Program-made: the position numbers and the translations under genes
The notes under the pieces: generated by a model
Told to the model about the DNA's origin: nothing
Seen by the model: the letters and a program-made list of their open reading frames with translations, nothing else
The model's database searches: none
Shown here: positions 25,139 to 34,172 of the stretch, in pieces
Numbering within the stretch: the first letter of the stretch is position 1
Layout of the letters: every line of letters starts with the position of its first letter
Source: Streptomyces sp. NBC_00102
GTDB lineage: Bacteria > Actinomycetota > Actinomycetes > Streptomycetales > Streptomycetaceae
Direction of reading: 5' to 3'
NCBI RefSeq assembly: GCF_026343115.1
Contig: NZ_JAPEMC010000001.1
Location: forward strand, 248,001 to 312,000
Length of the DNA: 64,000 bases

Positions 25139-25894
25139 ATGCACGACCACTACACCGAGCGCCTCGCCTCGTACGCCGACGTCCTCGCCGGCGAACTCCC
25201 CGGAAACTGGACCAGTACCCATCTGTTGGCCGACGGCAAGGACGGCCTCGCCGAAATCACCGACCGCGTCTGGGACTTGGACCTGGTCGCCGACTCCCTC
25301 GCCGAGCACCCTCCGCGGCACGCTGCCGTCCTGAGCCGGCCCGACGGTGCGCAGCTCGTCGTCTTGGACCGGCACGACGAGCGTGACGGCTTCCTCATCG
25401 CCGCCATCGGCCCGCGGGCCCTGCCCGACGAGGCGTACCGCGCCGTCCCCGAGCCCAGCGGCATAGCCCTGGTCGACGACCCGTTCCTCAGTGCCGAGCA
25501 GGTCGCCGACGATCTGCTCATCCGCTACGACAGTGCCCTCGCGCAGGTCCGCCACAACGCCCTGGGCGGCGTCCAGCCGTCCCAGCCGGACCGGGTCGTC
25601 CTGACCTGGCAGCCGGACGGCAGCGTCGCCACCGCACCGGCCGACGGCCGCGCCGGCGAAGTCCTCACGGCTCACGGCTTCGTCCAGGATCCGCAGAGCG
25701 GTATCTACCGCCTGTCCGGTGACGACACCCAGGCCCAGGGCCGCGCCCTGCGCGAGATCGGCCCGCGCCTCGGCGCGCTCGGCATCAGCACCGCTCTGCA
25801 GCATCCGGCGGGCAGGACCGCGCCCACCGCCATGCCCGCTGCCGCTCCGCCCGTCCCGGCCGCGCCCCGCACGCCGACCACCCGGTCGCGTTAA
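25139..25894 (+). CDS. Accessory protein, paralog family B with extra C-terminal domain
   Basis: 251 residues from ATG 25139 behind AAGGACACC. Residues 1-135 are paralogous to the protein at 17439 (shared LPGxWTS, WxLxLVADSL-like helix, PEPSGIALVDDP, RYDSAL). Residues about 150-220 add an alpha/beta unit (VVLTWQPDGSVATAPADG, GEVLTAHGFVQDPQSGIYRL, ALREIGPRLGALGI). This resembles a family in which the wild-type length may be the longer form, making the 17439 copy a short version. Function unknown. Confidence 0.6.
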   Translation: MHDHYTERLASYADVLAGELPGNWTSTHLLADGKDGLAEITDRVWDLDLVADSLAEHPPRHAAVLSRPDGAQLVVLDRHDERDGFLIAAIGPRALPDEAYRAVPEPSGIALVDDPFLSAEQVADDLLIRYDSALAQVRHNALGGVQPSQPDRVVLTWQPDGSVATAPADGRAGEVLTAHGFVQDPQSGIYRLSGDDTQAQGRALREIGPRLGALGISTALQHPAGRTAPTAMPAAAPPVPAAPRTPTTRSR

Positions 25895-26186
25895 CGCAGA
25901 ACAAGCGCTTCCGCAGGCTCCGGCCGACGCCCCAGCAGGGCGCTATGCCTCCCGCCCCACCACCCGATCCGGAGAAGCCGAAGTAACCCGCACACCGCCA
26001 CCGATCAACGCCCTGCTCAAGCCCCGGCTCGCCACGGCACTCTTCCGCCGCTACCTGTACACCTGCATCGCGACCGGCCCCCACCGCACCGCCCCTCTGG
26101 GCGGCGCCCGCCCAGAGGGGCCGTCGCCGAGACCCAAGGTGTCGGACGACGCCACCGCCGCTGATCGTCCACCGACTCGGAGGAGC
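25895..26186. other. Intergenic region
   Basis: Contains the 26092-26120 hairpin. A short stretch reading INALLKPRLATALFRRYLYT in the frame of the next gene is protein-like but has no start with a ribosome site. I cannot support a gene here; it may be the remnant of one. Confidence 0.35.
26092..26120 (+). terminator. Perfect 12-bp hairpin
   Basis: CCCCTCTGGGCG / CGCCCAGAGGGG with loop GCGCC. It lies about 200 bases after the 25894 stop and 67 bases before the 26187 start. No U-tract, as is common for Streptomyces terminators. Confidence 0.6.
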
Positions 26187-26570
26187 ATGTCCCACCCCGC
26201 CACCTACGCGGTGCAGCTGACCGACGAGATCACCCGGCAGCTCGTCCAACTCGCCGACCACCTCTCCCAGCTTCCCCCGCCGCAGGCCGCCCAGGTCCTC
26301 GCCCGCGTCCTCGACCCGGACACCGGAGTCCTCGGCGGCGTCACCCACCTCGTCTGCACCGGCAGCGCGTTCGCCAAGGACGCGGCAGAGCGCGGCACGC
26401 TCCCCGCGGTGGTATGGCTCGCCCTCGGCCGCGCCTCGAACGAACTCGGCGATATCGCCCTCGACCTGGACGAACACATAGACACCCTCCTGAACGTCGG
26501 TACCCAGCCCACCGCTCTCACGGCGAAGCCCCCGGCGCCCGCACCGCTCGTCGTACGGCGCCGCCGGTGA
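26187..26570 (+). CDS. Hypothetical helical protein
   Basis: 127 residues starting MSHPATYAVQLTDEITRQL at ATG 26187 with GGAGGAGC immediately upstream. It is all-helical: QLVQLADHLSQLPPPQAAQVLARVL, then VVWLALGRASNELGDIALDLDEHID. It is related in layout to 27379, where LADLTDYLRETPDPAEALALVEPLL is found, so both may belong to one small helical family. The stop overlaps the next gene's GTG (GTGA). Confidence 0.6.
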   Translation: MSHPATYAVQLTDEITRQLVQLADHLSQLPPPQAAQVLARVLDPDTGVLGGVTHLVCTGSAFAKDAAERGTLPAVVWLALGRASNELGDIALDLDEHIDTLLNVGTQPTALTAKPPAPAPLVVRRRR

Positions 26571-27352
26571 GGAAGAAGCAGTGGCAGGGCTGGGGGTCCG
26601 GCGAGCAGGCCGAGCAGCACTATCTCGTCCAGCCGCGCGCCTTGGCCGGCGGAGGCGACTTCCGGTACGTCTCGGAGTTCCTGCGCGCCTCCGGCTGGCG
26701 CGACAGGTCCAAGACCGGCGGCCCCCTGCATATGGAAAGCCCGGACCGTGCCGTCCGCGTCACCTTCGCCCCCCACGTCCGCCCCGGCGGGTGGGCCGTC
26801 CACGGCCGGACGGGCGGGGCGCCCGGCGAGTGGTCCGCGTACCTGGGCCCGCAGACGCCGGTGGAAATCGTCGCCGGCCTGACCGACGCCCTCACCCGCC
26901 CCCGCTCCGCCCACGCCCCCACCGTCTGGGCCCCGCTGCAAGAACAGAACTGGCACACGCGCTTCGAAGGCCGGGACTACATCGCGACCAGCCCCGACAC
27001 CACCACGTGGATGCAGTACCGGTACAGCCACGAGGGGGAGGCGATGTGGCGGGCCGGAGTGCAGACCCAGCAGAGCGACGGCTGGGCGGCCAGCTTCACG
27101 CCCAACACACCGATACATCTGGTGCAGGCCTTCTCCACCGAACTCGCCAGCCCGGACCCCGTGATGCGCCCGCGCGGATCCGTCCCCGTGAGCCCGCAAA
27201 TCCGTACCTGGTCCGTGTCGGTGACGCCGTCAGAGCTCGGCGCCTGGCAGCAGGCCCGCATCACCGCCGCCCGCGCCGCGACTTGGGCACGCAACAGCCC
27301 CCGCACCGCCCTCCCCCACGCCCCGGCCGGCGGCGCCCGCACCCGCCGCTGA
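26567..27352 (+). CDS. DUF317 protein, two repeats
   Basis: 261 residues from GTG 26567 (GTGA overlap). It carries two DUF317 units. The first has the classic start YLVQPRALAGGGDFRYVSEFL, then GW, MESPDRAVRVTFAPH and EWSAYLGPQTPVEIVAGLTDAL. The second has WTRFEGR-like DYIATSPDTTTWMQYRY and WAASFTPNTPIHLVQAFSTEL. DUF317 is known only from Streptomyces and relatives, usually in plasmids and integrative elements, and has no proven function. This protein and the two at 27726 and 29154 form a local DUF317 cluster just before the coupling protein. Confidence 0.85.
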   Translation: MRKKQWQGWGSGEQAEQHYLVQPRALAGGGDFRYVSEFLRASGWRDRSKTGGPLHMESPDRAVRVTFAPHVRPGGWAVHGRTGGAPGEWSAYLGPQTPVEIVAGLTDALTRPRSAHAPTVWAPLQEQNWHTRFEGRDYIATSPDTTTWMQYRYSHEGEAMWRAGVQTQQSDGWAASFTPNTPIHLVQAFSTELASPDPVMRPRGSVPVSPQIRTWSVSVTPSELGAWQQARITAARAATWARNSPRTALPHAPAGGARTRR

Positions 27353-27378
27353 CCACCACACACCCACAGAGGAGCCAG

Positions 27379-27735
27379 ATGCCCGCTCTCACCCCGGACA
27401 CCATCCGCACCCTGACCGACACGCTCGCCGACCTCACCGACTATCTGCGCGAGACCCCCGATCCAGCGGAAGCCCTCGCCCTTGTCGAGCCCCTCCTCGA
27501 CGAGTACACGGGCCTGCCCGTCCAGTTCGCCGACACCATGCGCGCCCTCGCCCGCGCCGTACAGGAGAACCCCGACACGCCGCGTACGGCGCAGGGCGAC
27601 CGGCTGATCACCGAACTGCGCACCGCCGCGTGGGAGCTGGCCGACCAGCACACCCTCCACTATGTGGTCGACGATCTCCGCGACCTGTACGGCGGTGCAC
27701 GGCCGAGCGAGCCGGGGTCCTGCCGGTGCCGCTGA
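27379..27735 (+). CDS. Hypothetical helical protein
   Basis: 118 residues from ATG 27379 with GAGGAGCC upstream. Helical throughout (IRTLTDTLADLTDYLRETPD, EALALVEPLLDEYTGLPVQF, LITELRTAAWELADQHTLHYVVDDL). It overlaps the following DUF317 start by 10 bases. Similar small helical proteins separate the DUF317 genes, so a repeated pair of helical protein and DUF317 protein may act together. Function unknown. Confidence 0.6.
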   Translation: MPALTPDTIRTLTDTLADLTDYLRETPDPAEALALVEPLLDEYTGLPVQFADTMRALARAVQENPDTPRTAQGDRLITELRTAAWELADQHTLHYVVDDLRDLYGGARPSEPGSCRCR

Positions 27736-28414
27736 GCGAACGGCAGCTCGCCGGCTTCGCCGACAAGCTCGCCACGCAGATCCCGTACGACACCAGCCCC
27801 CGCCCCCTCGCGGGCCCCGGAAACGTCCGCCACGTCACCCACGGCCTGGCAGCCGCCGGATGGAACGCGGTCTCCGACCCCCTGAGCGCGGAGATCGTCC
27901 TGGTGAGTCCCGACCTTCGCTACCAGCTCCAGTTCGATCCCCAATCGCGGACCTCTGCACGGTGGCGGCTCCGGGCCGAGCCCGCAGGTACCGAGTCCAA
28001 GTGGTATGCCGAGTTCGGCGAGCACGTTCCTGCCGAAGTTTTCGCCGGCCTCACCGACGCGCTCGTCGACCGAGCGCCTGTCGGCTCAGCGAGCCCACGG
28101 GCCGAGCTGGAAGCGGCAGGCTGGCTCATCGACCGCCGCGGAGTCGCCTACACCGATCATCCGAGCTGCACGGTGGAGCGCCTCCCCGAAGAGGGCGCGG
28201 GCACGGTGCCGTGGCATTTCGATGTGCCCGTCGCCTGGCACATCGAAGTGCGCGACCTTCCCACCGACTTCGGAAGCCGTGGCGCCCACCTCTGGCACGC
28301 CGACTTCCGCAGCAGCACCCCCGAGCGCCTCGTGACCGCCTTCATCACCGCGCTCACCGACCCCGCCCCCCCTGCAACGCGGACTCTTCGACCGCACCGC
28401 TACCCACGGCGTGA
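27726..28414 (+). CDS. DUF317 protein lacking its own stop codon
   Basis: Starts at GTG 27726 (VPLSERQLAGFADKLATQIP). Two DUF317 repeats are clear: PLAGPGNVRHVTHGLAAAGW ... WYAEFGEHVPAEVFAGLTDAL and LEAAGWLIDRRGVAYTD ... WHADFRSSTPERLVTAFITAL. The expected end is around 28414, where a TGA overlaps the next GTG, but that TGA is in another frame. This frame stays open for 1.5 kb into the DUF317 gene at 29154. A seven-C run at 28366-28372 just before the end is a likely site of a one-base indel. End coordinate is therefore approximate. Confidence 0.65.
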
Positions 28415-29157
28415 CGCAGACGCCCAGCCCGCTCACTCCGCAGCAGACGGCCGACGCGCACATAACGCGAGTCAGAGCACTGCGCGCGCAGGCCCGCTCC
28501 GCACGGCGCCAGCAGAACATCTCCGCCACGGCACCGGCCCGCACCACCGCGCAACCGACCGTTCGCCGCTGCACCGACAGGATCCGACTCATCTCCCGAG
28601 AACACCGCGCCCACCGCGACGCCTTGCGCCACCTCGACCACTTCATACGGGACAGCCAGAAGATCCTCGACGCCTGGGACACCTACGCCGACGAGCACAC
28701 CGACCTCGACGGCTGGCCCTACGACGACCACGCCTACGGCCTGCGCAAGAGCCAGCGCGACGCCGACACCGCCGCGGCATTCGAAACGCTCCGCTACGGC
28801 GCCCGGCACCTGCTGACCATGGCCGAGACGCAGCTGACCCGACTGCCGGAGAACATGGTCCAGAACCGCTGGGGATACCAACTGGGCGTCCTGCGCACGG
28901 CCCTCGACCGTCTCGACGCACTGCACGAGCAGTGGCTGCTCACCCGCGACGGGCTCCCCGCCGCCGCCCAGCCCGGCACCGCCGACTTCGACGATGCCCT
29001 CGCCGAACACCACGCCGAGTCGTGGAGCTACCTCGACGACTGGACCACCCACGGCACCGCGCTCCGGGAAATCAACACCGCGGCCCGCAAGGCCCACTCA
29101 CCGCTGATCCCCATACCGGCCCCCGCGCCCGACCGGCGAACGGCGGCTCGGAAGTGA
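28411..29157 (+). CDS. Helical coiled-coil accessory protein
   Basis: 248 residues from GTG 28411 (VTQTPSPLTPQQTADAHITR). Strongly helical and basic to mixed charge, with ITRVRALRAQARSARRQQ, REHRAHRDALRHLDHFIRD, and a long C-terminal bundle including MAETQLTRLPENMVQ. The frame is open for at least 14 codons upstream (LQRGLFDRTATHG), so with a one-base correction it would fuse to the DUF317 protein before it. No catalytic motif. The stop overlaps the next GTG (GTGA). Confidence 0.6.
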   Translation: MTQTPSPLTPQQTADAHITRVRALRAQARSARRQQNISATAPARTTAQPTVRRCTDRIRLISREHRAHRDALRHLDHFIRDSQKILDAWDTYADEHTDLDGWPYDDHAYGLRKSQRDADTAAAFETLRYGARHLLTMAETQLTRLPENMVQNRWGYQLGVLRTALDRLDALHEQWLLTRDGLPAAAQPGTADFDDALAEHHAESWSYLDDWTTHGTALREINTAARKAHSPLIPIPAPAPDRRTAARK

Positions 29158-29939
29158 CCGTGCCGTCGGGTCCCGAGACCGTCGAGGTCGACTTCGTCAC
29201 CCCGCGCCACCTCGCCGGCGGGGGCGACCCCGCCTGGATCACCGTCCCCCTCCACCGTGCCTGCGGATGGAGTTACGGCGACGACCCCCTGATGCCGCGC
29301 GTCCTGCTCACCAGCCCCGACCAGAAGACCCTCCTGCGCCTCGAACCCGACCCCGACGACCACTGGTGGGCCCTGCACCAGGCCGCCGGGCCGAACCATC
29401 CCGCCTGGTACGCAAGCTTCGGCGCCCGCACCCCCGTCGAAGTCATCGCCACCGTCCTGGACACCCTCACCGACCCCGATCCGCCGAACGACGCCCCCTC
29501 CGACCCGTTCGAGCCGCTCCGCCAGACCGGCTGGGCGCCCACCACACAGGACAACGGCTACGCCTCCCCCGACGGCACCCTGTACGTCCAGCGGTTGGGG
29601 AGCGCGGAAGAGCCGGGTGCCTGGTTCGCCACCGCCACGCTGGGCCCGGCCAGGCCGGTATGGCAGGCAGCCTTCGCCACGACAGCTCCCGCCCGTCTGG
29701 TCGCGGCGTTCACCTCGGCGCTCGCCGACCCGAAGCCCGTGGCGCGTATCGACGGCCGGCGTGGTCTGCCAACCCGCGATCCGAGCGTCATCTCCCTCAG
29801 GACCACGGACGCGCTCGCGGTGTTCGTCGCCGGCGCGCTGGAAGACCGTGTCCGCGCCCTCGCCGCCCGGAACAACACCACGCCACCAGTCCCGGTCTCC
29901 TCCCGGCGGGCGCCGCCCCGGCCCGGCCACCGCCCCTGA
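29154..29939 (+). CDS. DUF317 protein, two repeats
   Basis: 261 residues from GTG 29154. The first repeat is a model DUF317: FVTPRHLAGGGDPAWITVPLH, GW, VLLTSPDQKTLLRLEPDPD, then WYASFGARTPVEVIATVLDTL. The second is YASPDGTLYVQRLG ... WQAAFATTAPARLVAAFTSAL. The C-terminal 50 residues are helical then Pro/Arg-rich. It lies 32 bases before the coupling protein. The placement suggests work with DNA transfer, but nothing in the sequence shows a mechanism. Confidence 0.87.
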   Translation: MTVPSGPETVEVDFVTPRHLAGGGDPAWITVPLHRACGWSYGDDPLMPRVLLTSPDQKTLLRLEPDPDDHWWALHQAAGPNHPAWYASFGARTPVEVIATVLDTLTDPDPPNDAPSDPFEPLRQTGWAPTTQDNGYASPDGTLYVQRLGSAEEPGAWFATATLGPARPVWQAAFATTAPARLVAAFTSALADPKPVARIDGRRGLPTRDPSVISLRTTDALAVFVAGALEDRVRALAARNNTTPPVPVSSRRAPPRPGHRP

Positions 29940-29971
29940 CCCCTGCCTCCTCGCCAAGAAGCCTGTAGCCC

Positions 29972-31762
29972 TTGCCTCCTCCCTCCTCCAGCAGCAACAC
30001 CGACGGATACGACCTCGTCCTGCGCCTCCTGCTCGGCATGCTCGCCGTCGTCGTACCCCTGTCCCACCTGGCCTGGCTGTCCGGCAACATCACCGCCTAC
30101 CTCACCGGCACCAGCTGGGCCCCGTACGAGCCGACCAAGGCCCTCCTCCATCCCGAGCAGGTCTGGCCCACCGCAGGAGAAACGTCCCTGCTGATCGGTG
30201 CCCGGGTCGTCCCCATCGCCGTGTTCGTCGCCCTCGCGGCGGGGGCGGGCGCCTGGTGGGCCCGGCACCACAACCGGGGCAGCGGCCGGAAGACGATCAC
30301 CGACATGGCCACGGCCCGGGACATCGAGCCCCTGATGGCCAAGGCGATCACCGACAAGGCCCGTTCCCTGCGCCCCAGTCTGAAAAACGCGAAGCACATC
30401 GACGCGAAGGACACCGGCGTCCTTCTCGGCAACCTGCAGGGCAGCCGCCATGAGGTACGCATGGGGTTCGAGGACGTCGCCGTCGCGATCATGGCGCCCC
30501 GCTCCGGCAAGACCACCTCCCTCGCCATCCCGTCCATGCTCGGCGCACCCGGCCCGGTCCTGCTGACGTCGAACAAGGCCGCAGGCGACGCCTTCACCAC
30601 CGCCTACGAGGCCAGGGCCCGGGTGGGGACGGTGTGGACCATGGACCCGCAGCAGATCGCGCACGCCTCCCGCGAGATGTGGTGGAACCCCCTCGCCTCC
30701 GCGAAAACCCTGGACGGCGCGGACCGGCTCGCCGGACACTTCCTCGCCGCCTCGGTGGACGCCTCCCAGCAGGGCGACTTCTGGTCGAAGGCCGGCAGCA
30801 ACATCCTGTCCCAACTGCTGTTGGCCGCCGCGCTCGACGAACGCCCGATCACCGACATCATGCAGTGGCTCGCCTTCCCCGCCGACCGCACCCCGCTGGA
30901 CATCCTGCGTGATCACGGTTTCACCGCCGTCGCCGCTCAGCTCAAGGGCACGGTGGAAGGGCCGCCCGAGACCAGAGACGGCATCTACGAGACCGCCAGG
31001 CAGTACGCCGCCGCCCTGCTGAACGCGTCGATCGCCGCATGGGTGACCCCGCAGAAGGACGCGGCGGAATTCCGTCCCGCCGAGTTCGTCACCTCGACGG
31101 ACACGCTGTTCCTGCTCAGCAAGGACGGCGGAGGCGGAGCCTCCGCACTGATTGCCGCGTGCGCGGACTCGGTGATGCGGGCCGCGACCGCGCAGGCCGA
31201 ACGAGCCGGCGGACGCCTGGATCCGCCCATGCTGGCGATCCTCGACGAGGCCGCCAACGTCTGCAAAATCTCAGACCTCCCGGACCTGTACTCCCACCTC
31301 GGCAGCCGCGGCATCATCCCCCTCACCATCCTGCAGTCCTACCGTCAGGGCCAGAAGGTGTGGGGCGACACCGGCATGGACGCCATGTGGAGCGCGTCCA
31401 CCGTCAAGGTCATCGGCTCCGGAATCGATGACCCCGATTTTGCCGACAAGCTCAGTCGCCTGATCGGCGACCACGACGTGGAGACCACCTCCACCTCGCA
31501 CTCCGATTCCGGCAAGAGCACGTCGGTGTCGATGCGGCAGGAGCGGATCCTGCCCGCCGACGCGATCCGCGCCCTGCCCAAGGGAACCGCGCTCTGCTTC
31601 GCCACCGGCATGCGCGCGGCCATGCTCGACCTACGTCCGTGGTACCGGGAGCCCGGAGCGGAGGAGCTCTCCGCGGCGTCCGCCCGCGCGTCGAAGGCGA
31701 TCACCGCCCGCGCCGTCGCGAAGCACACACCGACACAGACCGACTTCGGCAAAGCCGCGTGA
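29972..31762 (+). CDS. VirD4/TraG-type coupling protein (T4CP)
   Basis: A 596-residue ATPase from TTG 29972. Two transmembrane helices (about 14-36 and 72-95) anchor it. Walker A is APRSGKTTS at 175-183 and Walker B is MLAILDEAANV at about 412-422. Further TraG/VirD4 hallmarks are GPVLLTSNKAAGD, MWWNPLASAKT, DFWSKAGSNILSQLLLAA, and LQSYRQGQKVWGDTGMDAMWSAS, the TraM-recognition (RAAD-like) region. It links the DNA or protein substrate to the T4SS channel at the inner membrane. Together with the VirB4-type ATPase it shows a T4SS rather than the simpler TraB/FtsK route usual in Streptomyces plasmids. Confidence 0.93.
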   Translation: MPPPSSSSNTDGYDLVLRLLLGMLAVVVPLSHLAWLSGNITAYLTGTSWAPYEPTKALLHPEQVWPTAGETSLLIGARVVPIAVFVALAAGAGAWWARHHNRGSGRKTITDMATARDIEPLMAKAITDKARSLRPSLKNAKHIDAKDTGVLLGNLQGSRHEVRMGFEDVAVAIMAPRSGKTTSLAIPSMLGAPGPVLLTSNKAAGDAFTTAYEARARVGTVWTMDPQQIAHASREMWWNPLASAKTLDGADRLAGHFLAASVDASQQGDFWSKAGSNILSQLLLAAALDERPITDIMQWLAFPADRTPLDILRDHGFTAVAAQLKGTVEGPPETRDGIYETARQYAAALLNASIAAWVTPQKDAAEFRPAEFVTSTDTLFLLSKDGGGGASALIAACADSVMRAATAQAERAGGRLDPPMLAILDEAANVCKISDLPDLYSHLGSRGIIPLTILQSYRQGQKVWGDTGMDAMWSASTVKVIGSGIDDPDFADKLSRLIGDHDVETTSTSHSDSGKSTSVSMRQERILPADAIRALPKGTALCFATGMRAAMLDLRPWYREPGAEELSAASARASKAITARAVAKHTPTQTDFGKAA

Positions 31763-32352
31763 GCACCCTCCGACCCCCGGCAGACACACCAGCGACTCGA
31801 CCCGACTGCCCGCTGCTCGGGCCGGACGAGCGCGGAACACCGCCACTGGGAGATGACCTGCACACCTACGAACCCCGCGACCTTGACGACATGACCGTAG
31901 GCGAAGCTGTGGACGCCGTGGACGCGGACATCCGCGACCACCGCATCACCGTGGACGCCACCGGCCTGTTCACCCTCACGCGCCACATCGACCTGCTGTG
32001 CCACCTCACCACGCGCACGGCAGCAGAAGCCGAGTACCAGCTCACACCGAACATCGCCGCCCTCCCGCCCGCCACGACCCTCGGTGCGAGTGCCAGCCAT
32101 CTCGGACGGGCCGTCGCCCACTACGCCCAAGCGCTCACGCCCCTCACCGCCCTCACCACCAACGCGCAGACCACGCCCCAGCAGCAAGTCGACGCACTCG
32201 GCCACCACAACAGCCTGCGGATCCACCTCGACGACGCCGGCCGGGCACTGGCCGCCGCCCGCACCGCGCTGGAAGCGAAACACCCCCTCCCCGCCGTGAG
32301 CCCGCCCGCCCCCGCCCTGCCCCATGACCCGACGGTCCGGCGGCGCGCATGA
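31759..32352 (+). CDS. Hypothetical helical protein coupled to T4CP
   Basis: 197 residues from GTG 31759, overlapping the coupling-protein stop (GTGA). After a disordered start it is helical: VGEAVDAVDADIRDHRITVD, FTLTRHIDLLCHLTTRTAAEAEY, LGASASHLGRAVAHYAQAL, LDDAGRALAAARTALEAK. Related in style to 15669 and 20326. Tight coupling to the T4CP suggests a partner or regulator of substrate delivery; inference only. Confidence 0.6.
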   Translation: MSTLRPPADTPATRPDCPLLGPDERGTPPLGDDLHTYEPRDLDDMTVGEAVDAVDADIRDHRITVDATGLFTLTRHIDLLCHLTTRTAAEAEYQLTPNIAALPPATTLGASASHLGRAVAHYAQALTPLTALTTNAQTTPQQQVDALGHHNSLRIHLDDAGRALAAARTALEAKHPLPAVSPPAPALPHDPTVRRRA

Positions 32353-33093
32353 CGACTCCGCCCGACGACGGCCTCCTGTTCGACGTGCCGGCCCCGCCGA
32401 CTCCGGTCGAACGGCTACTCCTCCTCGCCGACCAGTACGTGCAGCACAACGACAAGCTCGACCGGCTCCTGCGGGCCGCGACGCCGTCCGACCAGAACGC
32501 CCATGGCGCCTCCGCCGAGCAACTCGCCGTCGCGACGCGCACCGCCCTCACAGCGGTCACGGACGCACGCCTCTTCCAGAGCAACGACCTGTCGGACGCA
32601 ATGGCCCGTCTCCAACAGCTCGCCTACCTCCGCAGACCAACACCTACCGACAGCACGCGTGCTGACCGCCCTGGCCCCAGAAGCGGCGATGCGCTGCGCG
32701 GACACCCTCGCCCACGAGATCCAACGCCGCCGATGGAACGCAAGCGACAGCCCGCTGCACCCCCTGAGCGCAGCGCAGTTCACCGCCCTGCGGGAAATCA
32801 CCTGCGGAAACGTCGCGGCCACCAGTTCCCTGGGGCGGCAGTACGTCCACTACCGCGACGAACGCGTCCTGGTCGGCACGCTACGGGCGCTGGAGGAGAA
32901 GGGGCTCGCGAACCGCGTCCCAGAATCTGCGCCTTCCGCGTACGAGGGCGGACCGCTCCAGGACCGAGTCCGTCTCACCCCCGCCGGGATCACCGCCCTG
33001 GCCGCCGCCATCGGCAGCCCCGCCGCCCCTCTGGCGCCCGGGCCCGCACCCGCTCCTGCACCCGCGAGGACGACCGGCCGCAGCCGTACCTGA
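32349..33093 (+). pseudogene. Paralog family A gene with one frameshift
   Basis: Two frames join into one family A protein. The first (ATG 32349, ATGA overlap) reads MTTPPDDGLLFDVPAP ... VERLLLLADQYVQHNDKLDRLL ... AMARLQQLAYL. Near 32628 coding shifts by +1 to ADQHLPTARVLTALAPE, then a winged-helix-like half LSAAQFTALREITCGNVAATS, LVGTLRALEEKGLANRVP and LTPAGITALAAA. The intact paralogs at 33217 and 5111 have the same order without a break. One extra base in TACCTCC would explain it. About 247 residues if repaired. Confidence 0.62.
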
Positions 33094-33216
33094 CCTGCCG
33101 GGGACACGCCGCCCTATGAGGGCGCACAGCACCCGGCGGATCACGTCGGCCATTTCTTCGCCCAGCTCAGGGCACCTCGTACACCGCCGCTCACCCCGAG
33201 CTCAAGGAGACCTTCC

Positions 33217-34026
33217 ATCTCAGCGAGCGACCCGATCGCGCCGGCCGAGCACCTCCTGTTCCTCGCCTGCGCCTTCACACGCCACAACGACGCCCTGCCC
33301 CGACTCAACATCGCGGGGGTCCGTCCTGCGACCGCTCTCACCGACCAGACCGCCGTCACCCAGCACCTCGCCAGCACGGCACTGCACGTCGTGGACGTCC
33401 TGAACGCCCAGCAGCTGTACCACGACTCCGCCATCCGCACCGTGTACGCGCGCGTGCGACAGCTCGCCCGCCTGGCCACCGACGCGGCCGACCATCTCCT
33501 GGACGCCGTGGACATCGTGGACGCCACCCGCGCCGGTGTGCCCGCGCGGGGAGGGGGACCGCCCCTGACCTACAAGCAGGCCCTGGGTGAGGCCGGCCGC
33601 CGACTCGCCGTCGTACAGGACCTGACAGCACTCGGCGCTCTCGACGCGGTGGCCGCAGCCGAGCTGTTCGTCACCGATCGGCGACGCTGGGTCGCTTTCC
33701 CGCATCAGCCGCTCGCGCTGTCTCCCGTACAGGACGCCGCGCTGCGCGCCGTCGCCCAGGGCCAGGTGACCATGTTCGACAACAAGCCGCACGTCCGTGA
33801 CGACGACCTGCGCTTCTCGCTCACCACCATCCGGTCCCTCGAATCCCGCGGGCTGGTGAAACGCGAGCCCTGCCAACTTCTGTTCAGGGACGAACGCGTG
33901 CACCCCACGGCAGACGGGTGTCGCACCCTGGCGGCCACCTTCGGCCGGCCACGGACCCCAGCCAGGACCGTTGCACGGCCTTCCACCGTCCCGAGCGTCA
34001 AAGCAGCACGCGTGGCTGTCCGTTGA
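33217..34026 (+). CDS. Paralog family A protein, apparent ATC start
   Basis: About 269 residues. The conserved family start (AEHLLFLACAFTRHNDALPRL, matching VERLLLLADQYVQHNDKLDRL in the neighbour) begins some nine codons in. The only codon placed behind the AAGGAG site (33204-33209) is ATC at 33217, giving (I)SASDPIAPAEHLL. The next conventional start, GTG near 33391, would delete about 58 conserved residues. The C-terminal half is a winged-helix-like unit (LSPVQDAALRAVAQGQVTMF, LTTIRSLESRGLVKREP, HPTADGCRTLAA). Probably regulatory or DNA-binding. Confidence 0.55.
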   Translation: MSASDPIAPAEHLLFLACAFTRHNDALPRLNIAGVRPATALTDQTAVTQHLASTALHVVDVLNAQQLYHDSAIRTVYARVRQLARLATDAADHLLDAVDIVDATRAGVPARGGGPPLTYKQALGEAGRRLAVVQDLTALGALDAVAAAELFVTDRRRWVAFPHQPLALSPVQDAALRAVAQGQVTMFDNKPHVRDDDLRFSLTTIRSLESRGLVKREPCQLLFRDERVHPTADGCRTLAATFGRPRTPARTVARPSTVPSVKAARVAVR

Positions 34027-34172
34027 CAGCCCCACCTCCCGAGCGGCACCGGCTCCACCGGCCCGCACGGCCAGCACCGAACTCTGCCCCGCACCGCAGG
34101 CAGGCATTTCCCTGACGCTGGCGCTCAAGCCTGGCCACAAGCCCCTCCGTTTCCCTACACCCAGGACAGCCC

